The position numbers and the translations under genes were made by a program. 64,000 nt of DNA from Sclerurus mexicanus (taxonomy: Eukaryota; Chordata; Aves; Passeriformes; Furnariidae). Shown one piece after another: positions 1-11,900 of the stretch (the first letter of the stretch is position 1; every line of letters starts with the position of its first letter). Below the pieces are notes generated by a model, which saw nothing but the letters and a program-made list of their open reading frames with translations, had not been told where the DNA came from and did no database searches. The stretch lies in assembly GCA_013396755.1 (NCBI GenBank), contig VWZF01003025.1:621002-685001 (forward strand), in the 5' to 3' direction.

Positions 1-22
1 TCATCTGTACTTGTTGTTCCAG

Positions 23-115
23 TTTCCCTAATCACAGTCGCTCGGGGACTCCAGGATGGGACATCATTGTCACTTCTGCAGTAAATCCAGACATCCTTTA
101 TCAGCTCCTCTGTAG
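23..115 (+). other. possible exon of unknown gene (splice-flanked open stretch)
   Basis: A pyrimidine-leaning tract ending in 'gttgttccag' at 11-22 looks like a splice acceptor. 'tgtag|gtaagag' at 111-122 is a near-perfect donor. The 93 bases between stay open in one frame, starting at base 24, with one leading and two trailing bases. The predicted peptide contains WDIIVTSAVNPDILYQLL, which I do not recognise as a named family. The frame is also open back to base 3, so the true left limit is unclear and the window edge hides any upstream context. It could equally be a non-coding RNA exon or chance. No function is assigned. Confidence 0.25.
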
Positions 116-179
116 GTAAGAGCTGTGCTGTGCTGGTTGGGTTTTTTCTCCTCCCTTGTCAGACACATGTGGCAGTCAG

Positions 180-610
180 CACCGATTTTTGACGGCACGC
201 TTCATTTTCCCCGCATGCCGAGGCAATTTGCTACGAGTGCTCCTTGTCGTTTCCCCCGCCTTGTGTCCGTGACCCGCTCGGAGCTGCTCGGCGGTGGCTG
301 CTCTTCGAACGCTCACCCGCTGCAGCTCCCCGGGGCCGCTCGCTGTCGCTGCCGCTTTGCGCAGGGCTTCTCATGGGAGAGACCTCCACCCGTGGGGAAG
401 CACCCTCCTCTGGATGCAGGCCACGTTGTCGCTTAACACTCGGGTTCCACTGAGAAGGTGGGATGGCTGGTGAGACTCCATATGGACAAGCTCAGGAGAT
501 GAGGGATGTCCCCGGAGCGTCATCGCTCCTCCTGCAGCCCTACGGACTCAGGGATGTGGGCACACTTGGAGGACGCCCCAGTGTCACCTCACCTGCTGGC
601 CTCCCAACCT
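180..610. promoter_or_regulatory. CpG-rich cluster, possible small CpG island
   Basis: By hand count, about 26 CpG dinucleotides fall in roughly 181-450, with 22 of them in 181-360. That is far denser than the CpG-depleted sequence around it. The stretch is clearly GC-rich (for example cccggggccgctcgctg at about 328-344), and further CpGs continue to about 575. In birds such clusters often mark promoters or unmethylated regulatory sites. No TATA box or start site is evident, and two small overlapping open frames here (125-436, 244-453) look like by-products of GC richness. The cluster lies just after the possible exon at 23-115. Confidence 0.4.
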
Positions 611-3600
611 CGGAGAGCAGGCAGGAAAGCCTCACTCGAAAGCACACTGTATTTTCAGTCGTTAAGGGGTTTTTTGTTGGTTTTTTGGGGTTTTACAGAA
701 GTCATTTGTTTGGGAAGCATTAATGTACTTTTAAGGCAACGAGAGAGAAAGGAACTATAATGATTACTCTCTTTTGTACAGGAGCTCAGGGAAAACAACC
801 AAAATGAAGATAAAGCTCTGCTAATGTTACTAATAATACACTTGAAAATGTTTTCCTTCAATGTATCTTCTTTTCTTCTATTGCCTATAAAGCTGAGTTA
901 ATAGGTTTGTTCACTTAAGACATATGTGTGGGGGGTTTTTATACATTCTGGTTGTTTCTCCCATTATTTTGTCCATGATACACCAATCAATTTTCATGAC
1001 TGGGCTTGCTTTTTTTTTTTTTCTTTCCTTGGTGATGGTTTCTCTTTTTCCAATCTGCTCTTTCAAAATACCTGAGTGGTGAGGATTGTCTCCTGGTAGA
1101 CTCTCTAGGGGACTCAGTGACATGACAGGAATAGATTTATGTGGGGACATTCTAAGCAACCTCTTGACTATATAAATGGAGACTTATAAAAAGTAAAAAT
1201 AGTGAACCAAGATTCTGCACATCTAGACATTGAAGTCAGATGATTTTAATCCCTTATGTAATGCACACCCCCTTGTACCCAATCTGACATGCAGCATATT
1301 TAAATACAATTGATAAGTAGGTAGTACCTTTACACGGTGGTATTCCTAGTAAGACCCGGCTCATTGGTGTAACTGTAGAACCTTTACACTGCAGTTTCAT
1401 ACTAAAATCTCATTTATTTTGGATTGTCATATATGAAGTAACAGAGTTCTTGTAATCAGTCAGCAGCAGAGCTGGAATCTAAACCGACTCATCCCAGTTT
1501 CACAACCCCTATTGTAACCAGTAGATCCCACTACTTTCTTCTGGTTTCAGTAGTCAGTAACTCTTTGCTCCAAAATACGTAGGTATTTCAATAAATGTTT
1601 GTATATTACAACAGAAATGTATGGGCATCTGCAGATCCACACAGAGAAGCACAGCCACAGCAATGCAAATCTGCAGCCTTAACAAAGTCAAGCCACTTAA
1701 CACTATTCTGATTTGCTAAGCAATGCTGGAGCTGAACAATATTATCAGATCCAGCAGCTGCTCTTTTGTTCAGCCAGACTGAAATACAGGAGGTAAACAA
1801 AAACGCAGCTAAAAACCCAGCAACAAAGGCTTGGAAAGCTTGATGAGGGCTTTATTTTGCCTCTGAACTGACATCTACTCCACCTGTCAAGCCTTTATTG
1901 CTTCATCGCCCACCGAGGCCACAGCCACATGCTTTTGTTGGGGAGTCAGTGTGTATCTACTTTCTAACCAGAGGATGAATCATTTCCTCAGCGAATTTTC
2001 GGAGGCTTTTGCTGTTTGTGTTCACCGGACACCCAGACTTTTGGAGGGGTGAGGATCAAACCAATCCCACGGTCCTGGACTGTGCAGCAGAGTATTTATT
2101 GTATTGCCTTGCACAGTGTCCTGTGGAACAGACACACCCTTACTACCTTTGGCACGTTCATGTGCCTGTTCCCCTCTTGCTTTCAGCTGTTGTTGTCCAG
2201 TAATGCTGATTATCCTTATTATTCAAGCTTTGTGATAGCTGGCAGTGATACCTGTTCCGTGGGAAGACAAGACATAGCATTTTCAGCTTTATTGGGAGTA
2301 AAAGCTCCTGTTAACCCACGACTTAATGATGAAAGCTCTCTTTTAAGAAGAAAGGGGATGGGAAGGAGACTGTGTATTTTAAATCTTACCCATAACTTGA
2401 CTGTTTACTTTCTTTGTGAATAAAATTATATTCTGTCAAGGATTTAAATATTATGCAGACATCTGTACATTCAGGTAGAAACAGCTGATTTTTTTTTCTA
2501 TAATTGATGTTCTTTCAATAAAATCTCAGTAATAATAATAGATCCCAAAAAGGTTTTAGCTGGGAAACTCCTTTAACAGAACCAATTCAATAATTTGCTG
2601 GAGGGCTCATGTTTGTAATGCAATGCTCATGGCCAGATAGATCTATTATTGACATAGTTTTTATTAAAAACAACAGAGAAGGTATCAACAGCTTGTTTGT
2701 TGTTAGCCAGTTATCTGAGCAAGGCATCCAACCCTTAGATCAAAAAGGGCATGAATTCTGAATGGGAGAATTATTGATTCTTAAATGAAATACTTTTAAT
2801 ATTTCATGGGAGGGATTTCTTTGTGGCCAAGTAGTGCTTACCACAATAAATGTCTGCTGGGCAGAAAGCAAACTCGTTTGCTAAAACATGTTTTCTCTTC
2901 TAGAATCTGGCCTTTTTCTACTAAGGCTCTGACCTGTAGCAAACATGTCTTGAATCTGCAGCCAAAATCCCCATAGCAGAGAGTGGTGCTGCACTGGAGA
3001 AATATTGGTCATACCTGGGGTTGTTTCCCACAACAACCACCTGGGCAGCTGCTGAAGGTCTCTTGTAAAGGCCTGGGAGTAACTCATGCGTTAATTTGGA
3101 ATCACAGAACTGACAACTGGACACAGCAACAAGCAGGTGACCTCGTTCCGATAACCTGGCAGTGGGCAGGGAATGCTAAGTGGGACAGTGTGCATCACAG
3201 GAATTAAGCTGCTGTTGCAAGTGAAATTCTTTCACCCCATACCAGCTCTTTAACCTTTGGCTTCCCCCCAGAACTGACTGTAAACTTCCATTACGTGCGT
3301 ATGTTTATTGCCAGTCTTCCTCACACTTCCATAGTTTCAATGATGGGAAATTAGGAATTTCATAGGCCTAAGAGGAATGTAAGCGTTTAAAAAAAGACCT
3401 TGCACAGGGTAGATATTTTAATGACATCAGATACGATTCCAGTAGACTTTTTTGCAGTCCATTACAGACCCACGAGAGTCTAGTGGCTGTTTTCATTCTG
3501 ATTTAAGAAGCTAAAATTTCTTCAAACACACACCACCACTATCCCATTTATAAAACTTCTCCAGAGTGCGAGTGTATCCTGATAGAAACTAATTGCTATG

Positions 3601-5126
3601 GATTAAAGGAACAAGCTTGCAGCCTCCACATATGATAGCAGGACAGACAGGAAAGTTTTTTTTTTATGAGAAGGATATTACCTTTAAAGTACTCTCAATA
3701 TTCATAATATCTCAGGCTCTCTCAAAACCAGAGTGGGGTGTTATTTTAATGGGGCACAGCGATTGGTTGTGTGGAGGAGGCAAAATTGGTTTGTCACAGG
3801 TCCAGAAGTGATAAAGCTGATTTTGAAATGGAGATTAAGGCCTTGTGGAGGGGGAAATGAAGGTTTTCTTTAATAGAAGAAATATTTAACGCAGTAATGC
3901 TCATTCATCTTCATTTTTATGTGCTTGCTCTGTTCCAGCCAGGTGCATCAGAGGTCAAACACTCTCAGACATACATCCTGAAGAATTTTGTTTTCATGCT
4001 TAAGTTATCTCAGAACAGAAAGTTCCTCTCAAAGCGTGAGCAAAATTCAGGGATTCATGGATCTTTGTAGCCAGCTTCAAACCTCCAGCAGCCTATTATC
4101 TCGAACTGCTCGCAAAGTATGAATGATTGGCCTCAAAGCTGGGAAGGAGCAGGAACAGATGTGAGCTCCACAAATGGCTTCTGTAAATAATGGCCTAAAA
4201 CAGAGCTGGACCTGGGCGTGTCAATACATCATTCAAATGTGGTATGTTTTTGTCTCACTCCCAAAGAAAATTTAGCTGTGCGAAGGACATTTGGACATTT
4301 CTGGCCATTTATAATCCGTATGAAAATTCTCAATGCAATTAAAAAGAGGTGTGTTGACTGTTAATTAAGATAAAATTATCCACTATTTAATGCCATTTTT
4401 AAGATTAAGCATTAAAATTGCTAGGTTTAGGGGGAAACTAGGCAAACATATTCCCAATGAAGTGAGAGCATGGAAAAGTCATCTGTTCAGTTACTAGAAC
4501 TTCTTATTTTTTCATTTTTTTTCACCATCCCATCAGGCAAAGTATATGAGGCTGTTAAAAAAGTCTAGAATATGCAAAGACAATCCCACAGAATGAAAAG
4601 GAAACTTCCTCTGAAGGCATGCACATGCAAAGGCAGAGGGAAATGGAACTTCAGCTTTATCAGCCATATCAATATTTTACTGCAGTTACAAATTCACACA
4701 GATGCCAAGATATTTTATGTTGCCAAATGGTGCTTTTATTTTGCAGCACATGTTGTGCATTCTTTTTTAGAAGTGAACACATCTGCTATGACTTCTTCCA
4801 ATATCCATTTTTCCTTCCATGCAATTTGGGCTACGAAGATTACAAAGCCATAAATCAGAGCCCTGGTGAATGCAAGGGATCTGATTTACAAACGTGGTTA
4901 AGCTTTGCCTCTGTGGATGCCACAAGCAGTGCAGGGAGGCTGGGCCATCCTTGGCTTTCTAAAGTGGCATTTCCTTTGCAACACAGGTTTCCATGGAGAG
5001 AAATAGGGAAAAATTAAGCCTATTTCCTCAAAAGTTTTTAGATTTTAGACAGAGTCTAAGAGCAACTGCTGAACTCCGAAGTCTGCTTATGAGAGGGACA
5101 AGCAGGTGGCAGATGGGTGTGGGTTT
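611..5126. other. unique non-coding sequence, no gene recognised
   Basis: AT-leaning sequence with no CR1 match and no recognisable coding domain. It holds a poly(T) tract at about 1010-1022 and T-rich low complexity at 670-695. An AT-rich, homeodomain-like stretch at about 4290-4430 (tgttaattaagataaaattatc) reads like conserved non-coding DNA. Open frames at 2016-2423 and 4619-5017 have no domain signature and are treated as chance. Confidence 0.5.
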
Positions 5127-5420
5127 TCATAGAATTCCAGAATGGTTTGGGGTTGGAAGGGACCTTAAAGCCCATCTTGTTCCACCCCCTGCCATGGGCA
5201 GGGACACCTTCCACCAGCCCAGGTTGCTCCAAGCCCCGTCCAACCTGGCCTTGGACACTGCCAGGGATCCAGGGGCAGCCACAGCTTCTCTGGGCACCCT
5301 GTGCCAGGGCCTGCCCACCCTCCCAGGGAAGGATTCCTCCCCAGTATCCCATCTAACCCTGCCCTCTGGCAGTGGGAACCCATTCCCCTTTGTCCTGTCA
5401 CTACATGCCCTTGTTAAATG
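5127..5420 (-). mobile_element. CR1 LINE 3' fragment (5'-truncated)
   Basis: The plus strand reads as the reverse complement of a CR1 3' end. It starts with the tail (tcatagaattccagaatgg), then 'ggttggaagggaccttaaag', then the GC-rich 3' block (ccctgccatgggcagggaca, ggcagccacagcttctctgg), and runs to 'cactacatgcccttgttaaa'. The retrotransposon therefore lies on the minus strand with its 3' end at 5127. It is 5'-truncated, as most CR1 copies are, and carries no intact ORF2. It is very similar to the copies at 19767, 36747 and 42490, so these belong to one subfamily. The open frames over it (for example 4993-5478 plus, 5127-5657 minus) are repeat-derived. Confidence 0.95.
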
Positions 5421-7492
5421 CTTGTTGTCATCCTGCTGGTCTCTGTCTTTATTTCTGACAGTTCCTAACTTGTCATGAGTAGAATGTGAACAGAATAGCT
5501 TTGTATAGAATCCTCTATAATGCAAAATACTGAAGCATTTCTTGATTCCACATACCTTCGGGTGTTTCTTTCCTGTGCCTTCAGCCAAAATTCTTTCAAG
5601 CTTTTGAGGGACACAGAGAAGAGCCCTCTTGAAGGGGTGTGGACAGGCGGGTGACAAGGGACAAGAAATAGGCTGTGGCTTTTTGGGGTGTGCAGGTAAC
5701 TATTAGAAACATGGGCTTACTTGATTTATTTTTTTGCTGAGTTAATGTGTAAGACGAACTGGGGCACTTGATAACCGCAGAATTTGTTTGGAAGATCTAA
5801 ATTGAGCTATAAGACAATTCATGTTACAGTGACACGCAAATGATGATTTGATATTTAAATGCAATTTATATAATGATATCTTCATCTTAACAGTAGGTCC
5901 ACCACATCTTTTGTGAGTTTGAGTTGAGATTCTCATCCTTACGTATGTCCTGGTCCCAGTCCATAAAACAAAGCTGTTCCATGTCCCTCTCTGGTGCTCC
6001 AGAGAGACTGGCTTGAGTTGTAATGGTTAGATTTTGGTTTCCAAAGGCCCATCCTGCTTTCTCCTCTCACCTTATTAGCCCGTCTGCATGTCCTCTTGGC
6101 TTCCAGGAGAAGGGGGAGTTGTGGCTTTCAGGGCTTGGTATAAATAGGAAGGGAAAACGTTTTTTAGCTTTTCCTTGTCATTGTCATCCTCTCACCCCCC
6201 TTTCCCATAATATTTGTATTCTTACAAAAACTGTTTTCTCCTCCTGTGGTGTAAAAAGATATTCAGGCTGCATGACTTCTTTCCGTTTCTTACATTTCAA
6301 AAAGAGGGCCTGGTGTTGGCTTAGCTAATCCAAATGTGGAGGTGAGGCAGCTGATAGAAGTGAAATATTAACATCAAGGCTTTACAATTCCAGAACTAAT
6401 AACCCCTCTATCAGAGGCTAGAGCAGCTACTCCCTGCTAAACACTAATGACCAGTAACCACTGGCTATTGTCATTTCAGCTGGCTGTTTACATTTGGCTC
6501 TTTCCTGCTGAAATGCATGAGGAGCCAGAGGCTTTTTCCCCACAATGCCTCAAGTCAGAATTAAAGTTGCAGCAGTGTGAGCAGGAGCTAATTCATTCTG
6601 CTATTAAGCCTTCACTTACACGGAAGCTTTATCATTCACTGCTAATAAATGGTATTTATAGTTGGCATATACCTCCTGTAGCAACAATAACAAATGTGTT
6701 GCCTGAGATAACCTACTTTATATCGCTGTTAAAAGGCACTTTTCATTCAAGTTTCACAATTTTAAAAATTCATTATAAACCTCTTGAATCCTCCATGGAC
6801 TGAAACAATGCATGAAGCTGGATGGTTAAAGTGCAGACCAGATTTTGAAAAGGGCTCAGAAGAGCCCATAATAGAGATCTGATCCTTAAGTATGCTAAGC
6901 ACACAGCGGCTCCTGATGCGATACTTAGATCTGGATCTCAAAAGACTTCAGAAGAACCTTGTGTCCTACGAGCTTTTGAAACACTGGCCATGTCACAACA
7001 AGTACTGCTGGGGACTTTACACTTCTCAAAATCTGCTAAATCTCGCTTTGATTTCTTTGGGTCTTAAGCACTTTTGAACATCTGGACCTAAACAAAGATC
7101 TAGGCTTTGTGGGATCATTGCCTTTTATCTAAGAATATCATTATTCCATCCTTTCCGATAATAAAATAAAACACGTGGCATGATGTAAGATGCCTATAAG
7201 CTTATGAGAGCTGGGTACTATTCTCCTCACCACTGTGTATTCCCACACGGCTCAGAAACCAGCCAGAACAGGGTTGTTGGTTTTGTCACGTGAGCACAGC
7301 TGAGAATTGTGGTTGAGCGAAGCGCGGGTTGGTGACTCCTGCCTTCCTTCTGGAACTTTCAGTCTCTGGAGCACTTGGTGCAGCTGAGGGTAAAACGAGC
7401 TATGTTCTGTGGCTTGGAAATGAGGTGGGAGAAGTTTCTGTTCCGAAGGTGTCTGCCACGCTCTGAGCAGTCCCACGGGAGGTTGTGGTGAG
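5421..7492. other. unique non-coding sequence
   Basis: No recognisable gene or repeat. The block 6420-6830 contains a 118-codon open frame (6447-6803) with no known domain. It has a composition typical of conserved non-coding DNA (gctaattcattctgctatta; ataaatggtatttatagttg). I cannot tell whether it is conserved. Confidence 0.45.
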
Positions 7493-7745
7493 GTGAGGGT
7501 TGGCCTTTACTCCCAGGCAACTAGTGCCAGAGGAGGAGAAAGCTGGACATCAGGAGGAATTTCTGCCTGGAAAGGGTGGTCAGGTCTTGGAAGGGGCTGC
7601 CCAGGGAGGGTTGGAGTGGCCAGCCCTGGAGGTGCCCAAGGAAAGACTCAGTGCTCTGGGCTGGGGGACAAGTTGGGCATCGGGCACAGATTGGACTCGA
7701 TGGTCTTGGGGGTATTTTCCAATCTTAATGATTTTGTGATTCTGT
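7493..7745 (+). mobile_element. CR1 LINE 3' fragment (second subfamily)
   Basis: Reads in CR1 sense orientation: 'ggttggcctttactcccagg', 'gaaagggtggtcaggtcttg', 'ggggctgcccagggagggtt', then 'ttggactcgatggtcttggg', 'ttttccaatcttaatgattt' and the tail 'tgtgattctgt'. This is the CR1 type ending in 'ttggactcgatgatctt...ttttccaacct'. It differs from the GC-rich subfamily at 5127 but matches the element at 51235. It is 5'-truncated and somewhat degraded, with a 3' end at about 7745. Confidence 0.92.
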
Positions 7746-8922
7746 TTCCAGTTCTCCATCAGCTCTCTGGGCATTACCCAATGCAGAAGGTGCAGATTTT
7801 CTGAGCTAGTCAGAGAAGTGAGCAAATGGCATGGAAACTTCTGAAAACACAGGAAAAATGCAGAAAACCCACCAAAGAGTAAAATCCCTGGCTCTTGCCT
7901 GTGGAACCAAACCCTGATTAGCTGGTTGCTGTTTCACAGCTCTCGGCCAGAGGAGCAGCAAGTATAGGTAGGTGGGCCTTGCTCATTGTGTGTCTGTGTT
8001 GGAATTGCACTGTACGTGTCAGATAAAAAGCAAAGCTCAAAGTGTGGTAAAGAGAAAGAGCTTGAGTTCTCCTATTTGCTCTGCCTGATAGTGAGGATTT
8101 CATTTGGATGATTCAGCTTACCACTACTACATTTGCTGTGAATCAGTATTGAAGTGTCATGTTGTAGGAGCTGCCTATTGATGGGAACTTAAATTAGCAT
8201 TAAGGAGCAGCCACAGACTTTGCAAGATAATCTGGCTTTATTTGTGCCTTCCCTTCTTGGCTTCTCTGTGTGTATATCTTATTACCAGAGAAAATTACTT
8301 TTCTTTGTGCTGCCCTTTAGAATTGTGAAGAAATTACACCAGTCCATTGACTGAACAGCAGCACAGAGATTAAACACGGAGGGTGTCAAACTGCTAAAAG
8401 TTAGTGTGCTAAACAGCTAGAAAAAGCTTTGAAAGGGAAGGAGATACTGAATTAATCTTAGTATTGTATGTGACAGTGCAAGGGCTTTAATTTGGGGGAG
8501 ATATGTTCTGTCAGACCAGGGAAAGGAAAGTTTCGGGCGCTTTGGAGGTGGTGCTAGAGAGTCACTTACTGGTGTGCAGGAGGAGGCAGCTCTTCGTGGG
8601 GATGCTGATTCCAAACTCAGCGAAGCAGAACAAATATCCTGGAAATGCGTGTGTGGGAGTATGGAGAACAAAGCTCTAAAAAGCCTGTTTGATTAAATGC
8701 AGCATACAGAGGTGCTGAGGATTTAGTCCACATTTACAGCTGCAGGATTGGGATATGCTCATTATATTTCTGGTTTTCAAATCCCTCAAATACCTGGGGC
8801 CAGGTTATCCTGTGGTGTAAACTGGAAATTTCGTTTAAATTCAGAGCTACCTTGAGGTGGGGTGAGCGAAGGGTCTGAGCTCAGAGTCATTTTCAGCTGG
8901 AACAGAAAGATGTCTAACTTTT

Positions 8923-8934
8923 TGTGTGTGTGTG
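8923..8934. repeat. (TG)6 dinucleotide microsatellite
   Basis: Six uninterrupted TG units, followed by a T-rich stretch. Short and of little note. Confidence 0.85.
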
Positions 8935-11900
8935 TTTTCTTTTTTCCCTGGCGCTTCTGGAAAATGACATGCCTTGTTCCTACCTGTGTCTGGACCGTCT
9001 GGGAGTGAAGTGCTAACGGTGTGTGGTTCCCTTTATACAAGAGCCCTTTTCTGACAGGGGTTGAGGCTGATGCTTTGTGACTGCTGTGCTCGTAATTAGC
9101 AGAGCACCACAGACACTTACCCCACCGCCCTGGAAGCAGAGGCGCTGCCAGCAGTGCCAGGCATTTGCATCTGGCTCCACTCACCGACCAGTGTTTGGCT
9201 TCAAACTCCGAATTTCAAGCCTTGATGTATGAGACAAAGCGTTGGGGAAGTTTGATTGACTTTCTAGTTATTACTGAGATCAAAGGCTTGGTTGGTTGGT
9301 TTCTTTGTTCGATTTTTGCATCAGGCTTCTTTATTCTACCACCTGGGCTGGGTTATTTGCTGAAAGAACTTCATGCAGAGATGTTAAATTCCAGGGAAAA
9401 CTCAGTGATCCAACATCATTGTCTATTAGGCAACAGCTGAGTGCTCTGCCATTATAGGAACTTAAGCACGAGTTTATCTTTTTGTCCTGGGGAAAAGATT
9501 TAGCTTTCTGGGTCATCCTTGCACGCAGGCAAATTGTGCTTTTCTCCTTTTGCAGCGGAGGACTGGAGCTTTCTGCAGTGTGTGTGGGAAGTCCTACCAC
9601 TTTTAATAACATTGCTCCAATCCTGATTCCGAGTGAACAGGCAGCACCTTAATACTCTGGTAATTGTCAGTGGTTGGGCTGCTGGTGAGTCCTTCAGTGT
9701 CCTGGTGAGCATCTATGTCATTTTAACAGAAAGAGAACGAAAATCTCCTCTTTTTCAGAGCCTTACCTCTCCAGCCATCCCACTGAGGTGGAACAGGCTT
9801 TTTGTTTTCCAAAATATTTTGAATTTCTAAAGCAAAAGACAATCTGTTAATTTCTAGTTGCCGGATATATTCTGTGTCTGAAGTTGGTGCCTCTCCAAAA
9901 TACATGACTGCTCATGGAGCTTCTAATAATATGTTGTGGCAATGGTAATGATAACTCGTATTTAACTAGGCAGTACCTGTCAGATTGCTTCTCTTCTGAA
10001 CCTCTGAGGGTACTTGAGCTTTGCAGCGTACTGAAAGGCTGCCTGGGCTGCACTGTGATCTGCAATCTCTCTCTGAGAACTCCAACACTTGCATTTGGCT
10101 ATGCAAATAATAATTTTTCTCTACTATGATGTTCTCATGACATAAAATCCCAGTAATTCGTTTTCCACACAGAGATATTTCCAGTGTTATCTGAAATCAG
10201 GAATAGATTAGTAGTGTGGAGTGTTTGTGTCAGTGTTGGAGGTGGGAAAACGCTTACAAGTTTTAAATAAAATACAGTCCTTTGAAAAACCAAACACACT
10301 ACTTGCTGATGTCATTGTTTTAATTGATCTGTAATTTTTTCTTTTTTAAAAGAAACACTTATAAGCTAAATTGAGCTGAATGTACATTGCAAGAGTGCAA
10401 CCTAATCTTAATTTGCTGCATTTCAAACATCTCTGTTTTTTTCAGGTAAAATAAAGTCCTGTGGCCAAAAGCTATTTCTGCAGGGTTTTTTTAATAAATA
10501 AAAGTTATGGGACTTCATGTGAATTGGCTTGTGGGCAAACACTTCAGGCTTCCTCAGCTATCCAAAATAAACTACAGTGAGATAAGCGAGATGATCTCCT
10601 CAATGTATCACTGTACTTTCAAACAGAAACTAATTCAGAACATCTGCATGGATTCAGGAATCTTCAGATGGAATACATTACATGTCCGAGGATCAAACTG
10701 CTGCTAAGTAACTTTAAACCTGTTGTTTGAAATGCAGGCTTGGGCTGTAACATGTCCCAAATATTTCAGCTGATGAATAAGGAAGAGCAAACTCCAGTGT
10801 TTCCTCTGTGCTGGTGCTCCACCACGTACTAGTAGTGCACTTTTTTTTGGCTGAAAAACTGCATCTTCATTCTGAGACAGGTAAAAGGCAACTCTGACTG
10901 CAGTTTTGGGGTTTTAAATTGCTGACGTGAAGGATCCCTTTCCAGAAGGGTCTGTCAGCACAGCTGGAATCTGTTTGTAGCCCATCTTTGTATTGCGTGC
11001 TCACAGCTTTGCCTGTTTGGCTTATCCTTCTTGTCCTGACTACATGGAGTTTGTTTGTCCTTATTTACTTCAGGAACTAGCATTGGATTCTCAGATAATC
11101 ATTCTGTAGAAAAACATGAACCTGTGGCATTATAAGAGGATGAAAAGAATAACTTCTGTGGGAACTTGTTAGCAGGGTGTGATCTACCTTTTAATCCCAC
11201 TACAGGTTTCTTTCCTTCAGAGTATTTGCTTTTCCTTCCCCTGATTTTGTGATGTGTTCCCAAGACCTTTAATATCATCATGATGAATTCTTGTTGTACT
11301 GTTGAAGAAGGATGCTGAAGCCAAACAAAGAGCATTTTTATCCACAATCTAAATCTATTACTTTGGCAGTTATGAGGATTTGAGTATCTTAATTAGACCA
11401 AAAATGAAGCAGATCACAGAACACAGGCTATCAGAGGTAAAGGGAGAAACCTGAGGAAAGCTATTAAGGGCAAAATTATGCCTAACACTCCGTGATCATA
11501 GGTAGACAGATGTTAGCAGCAAGGTAGCAGATGTCCTACTAGACAGCAATAAACACACTGGAGGCAAGTACACGTTTCAGAACATGGGCTAGAAAATAAG
11601 TGGGAGATGCAGAAGTTATTCCTGCTCTTCAGTGTAGCAAAAAAATGACCTTTATCCCTTGTGGGGATCATGGATGGTGTAGATTTTCTAATGCTGTTCA
11701 GAAAATTAATGAGACTGAAGAATTTTTTTCAGATGTGGATTTTAATTTGTGCTCTATGATTAAGAAAAGTTTTAACGGTGCCCCTGTTACAGATCAAATT
11801 CTGCCTTGCTATAGGACCAACAAAAAAAATAAAACAAAAAATGACTAGAGCTACAAGACCAGCAACGCCAGTAAGGTTTTCATGGTAGATGAGCATTATC

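Noticed and set aside
2016..2423. 135-codon plus-strand open frame
   Set aside because: No recognisable motif and an AT-rich 3' end; treated as chance.
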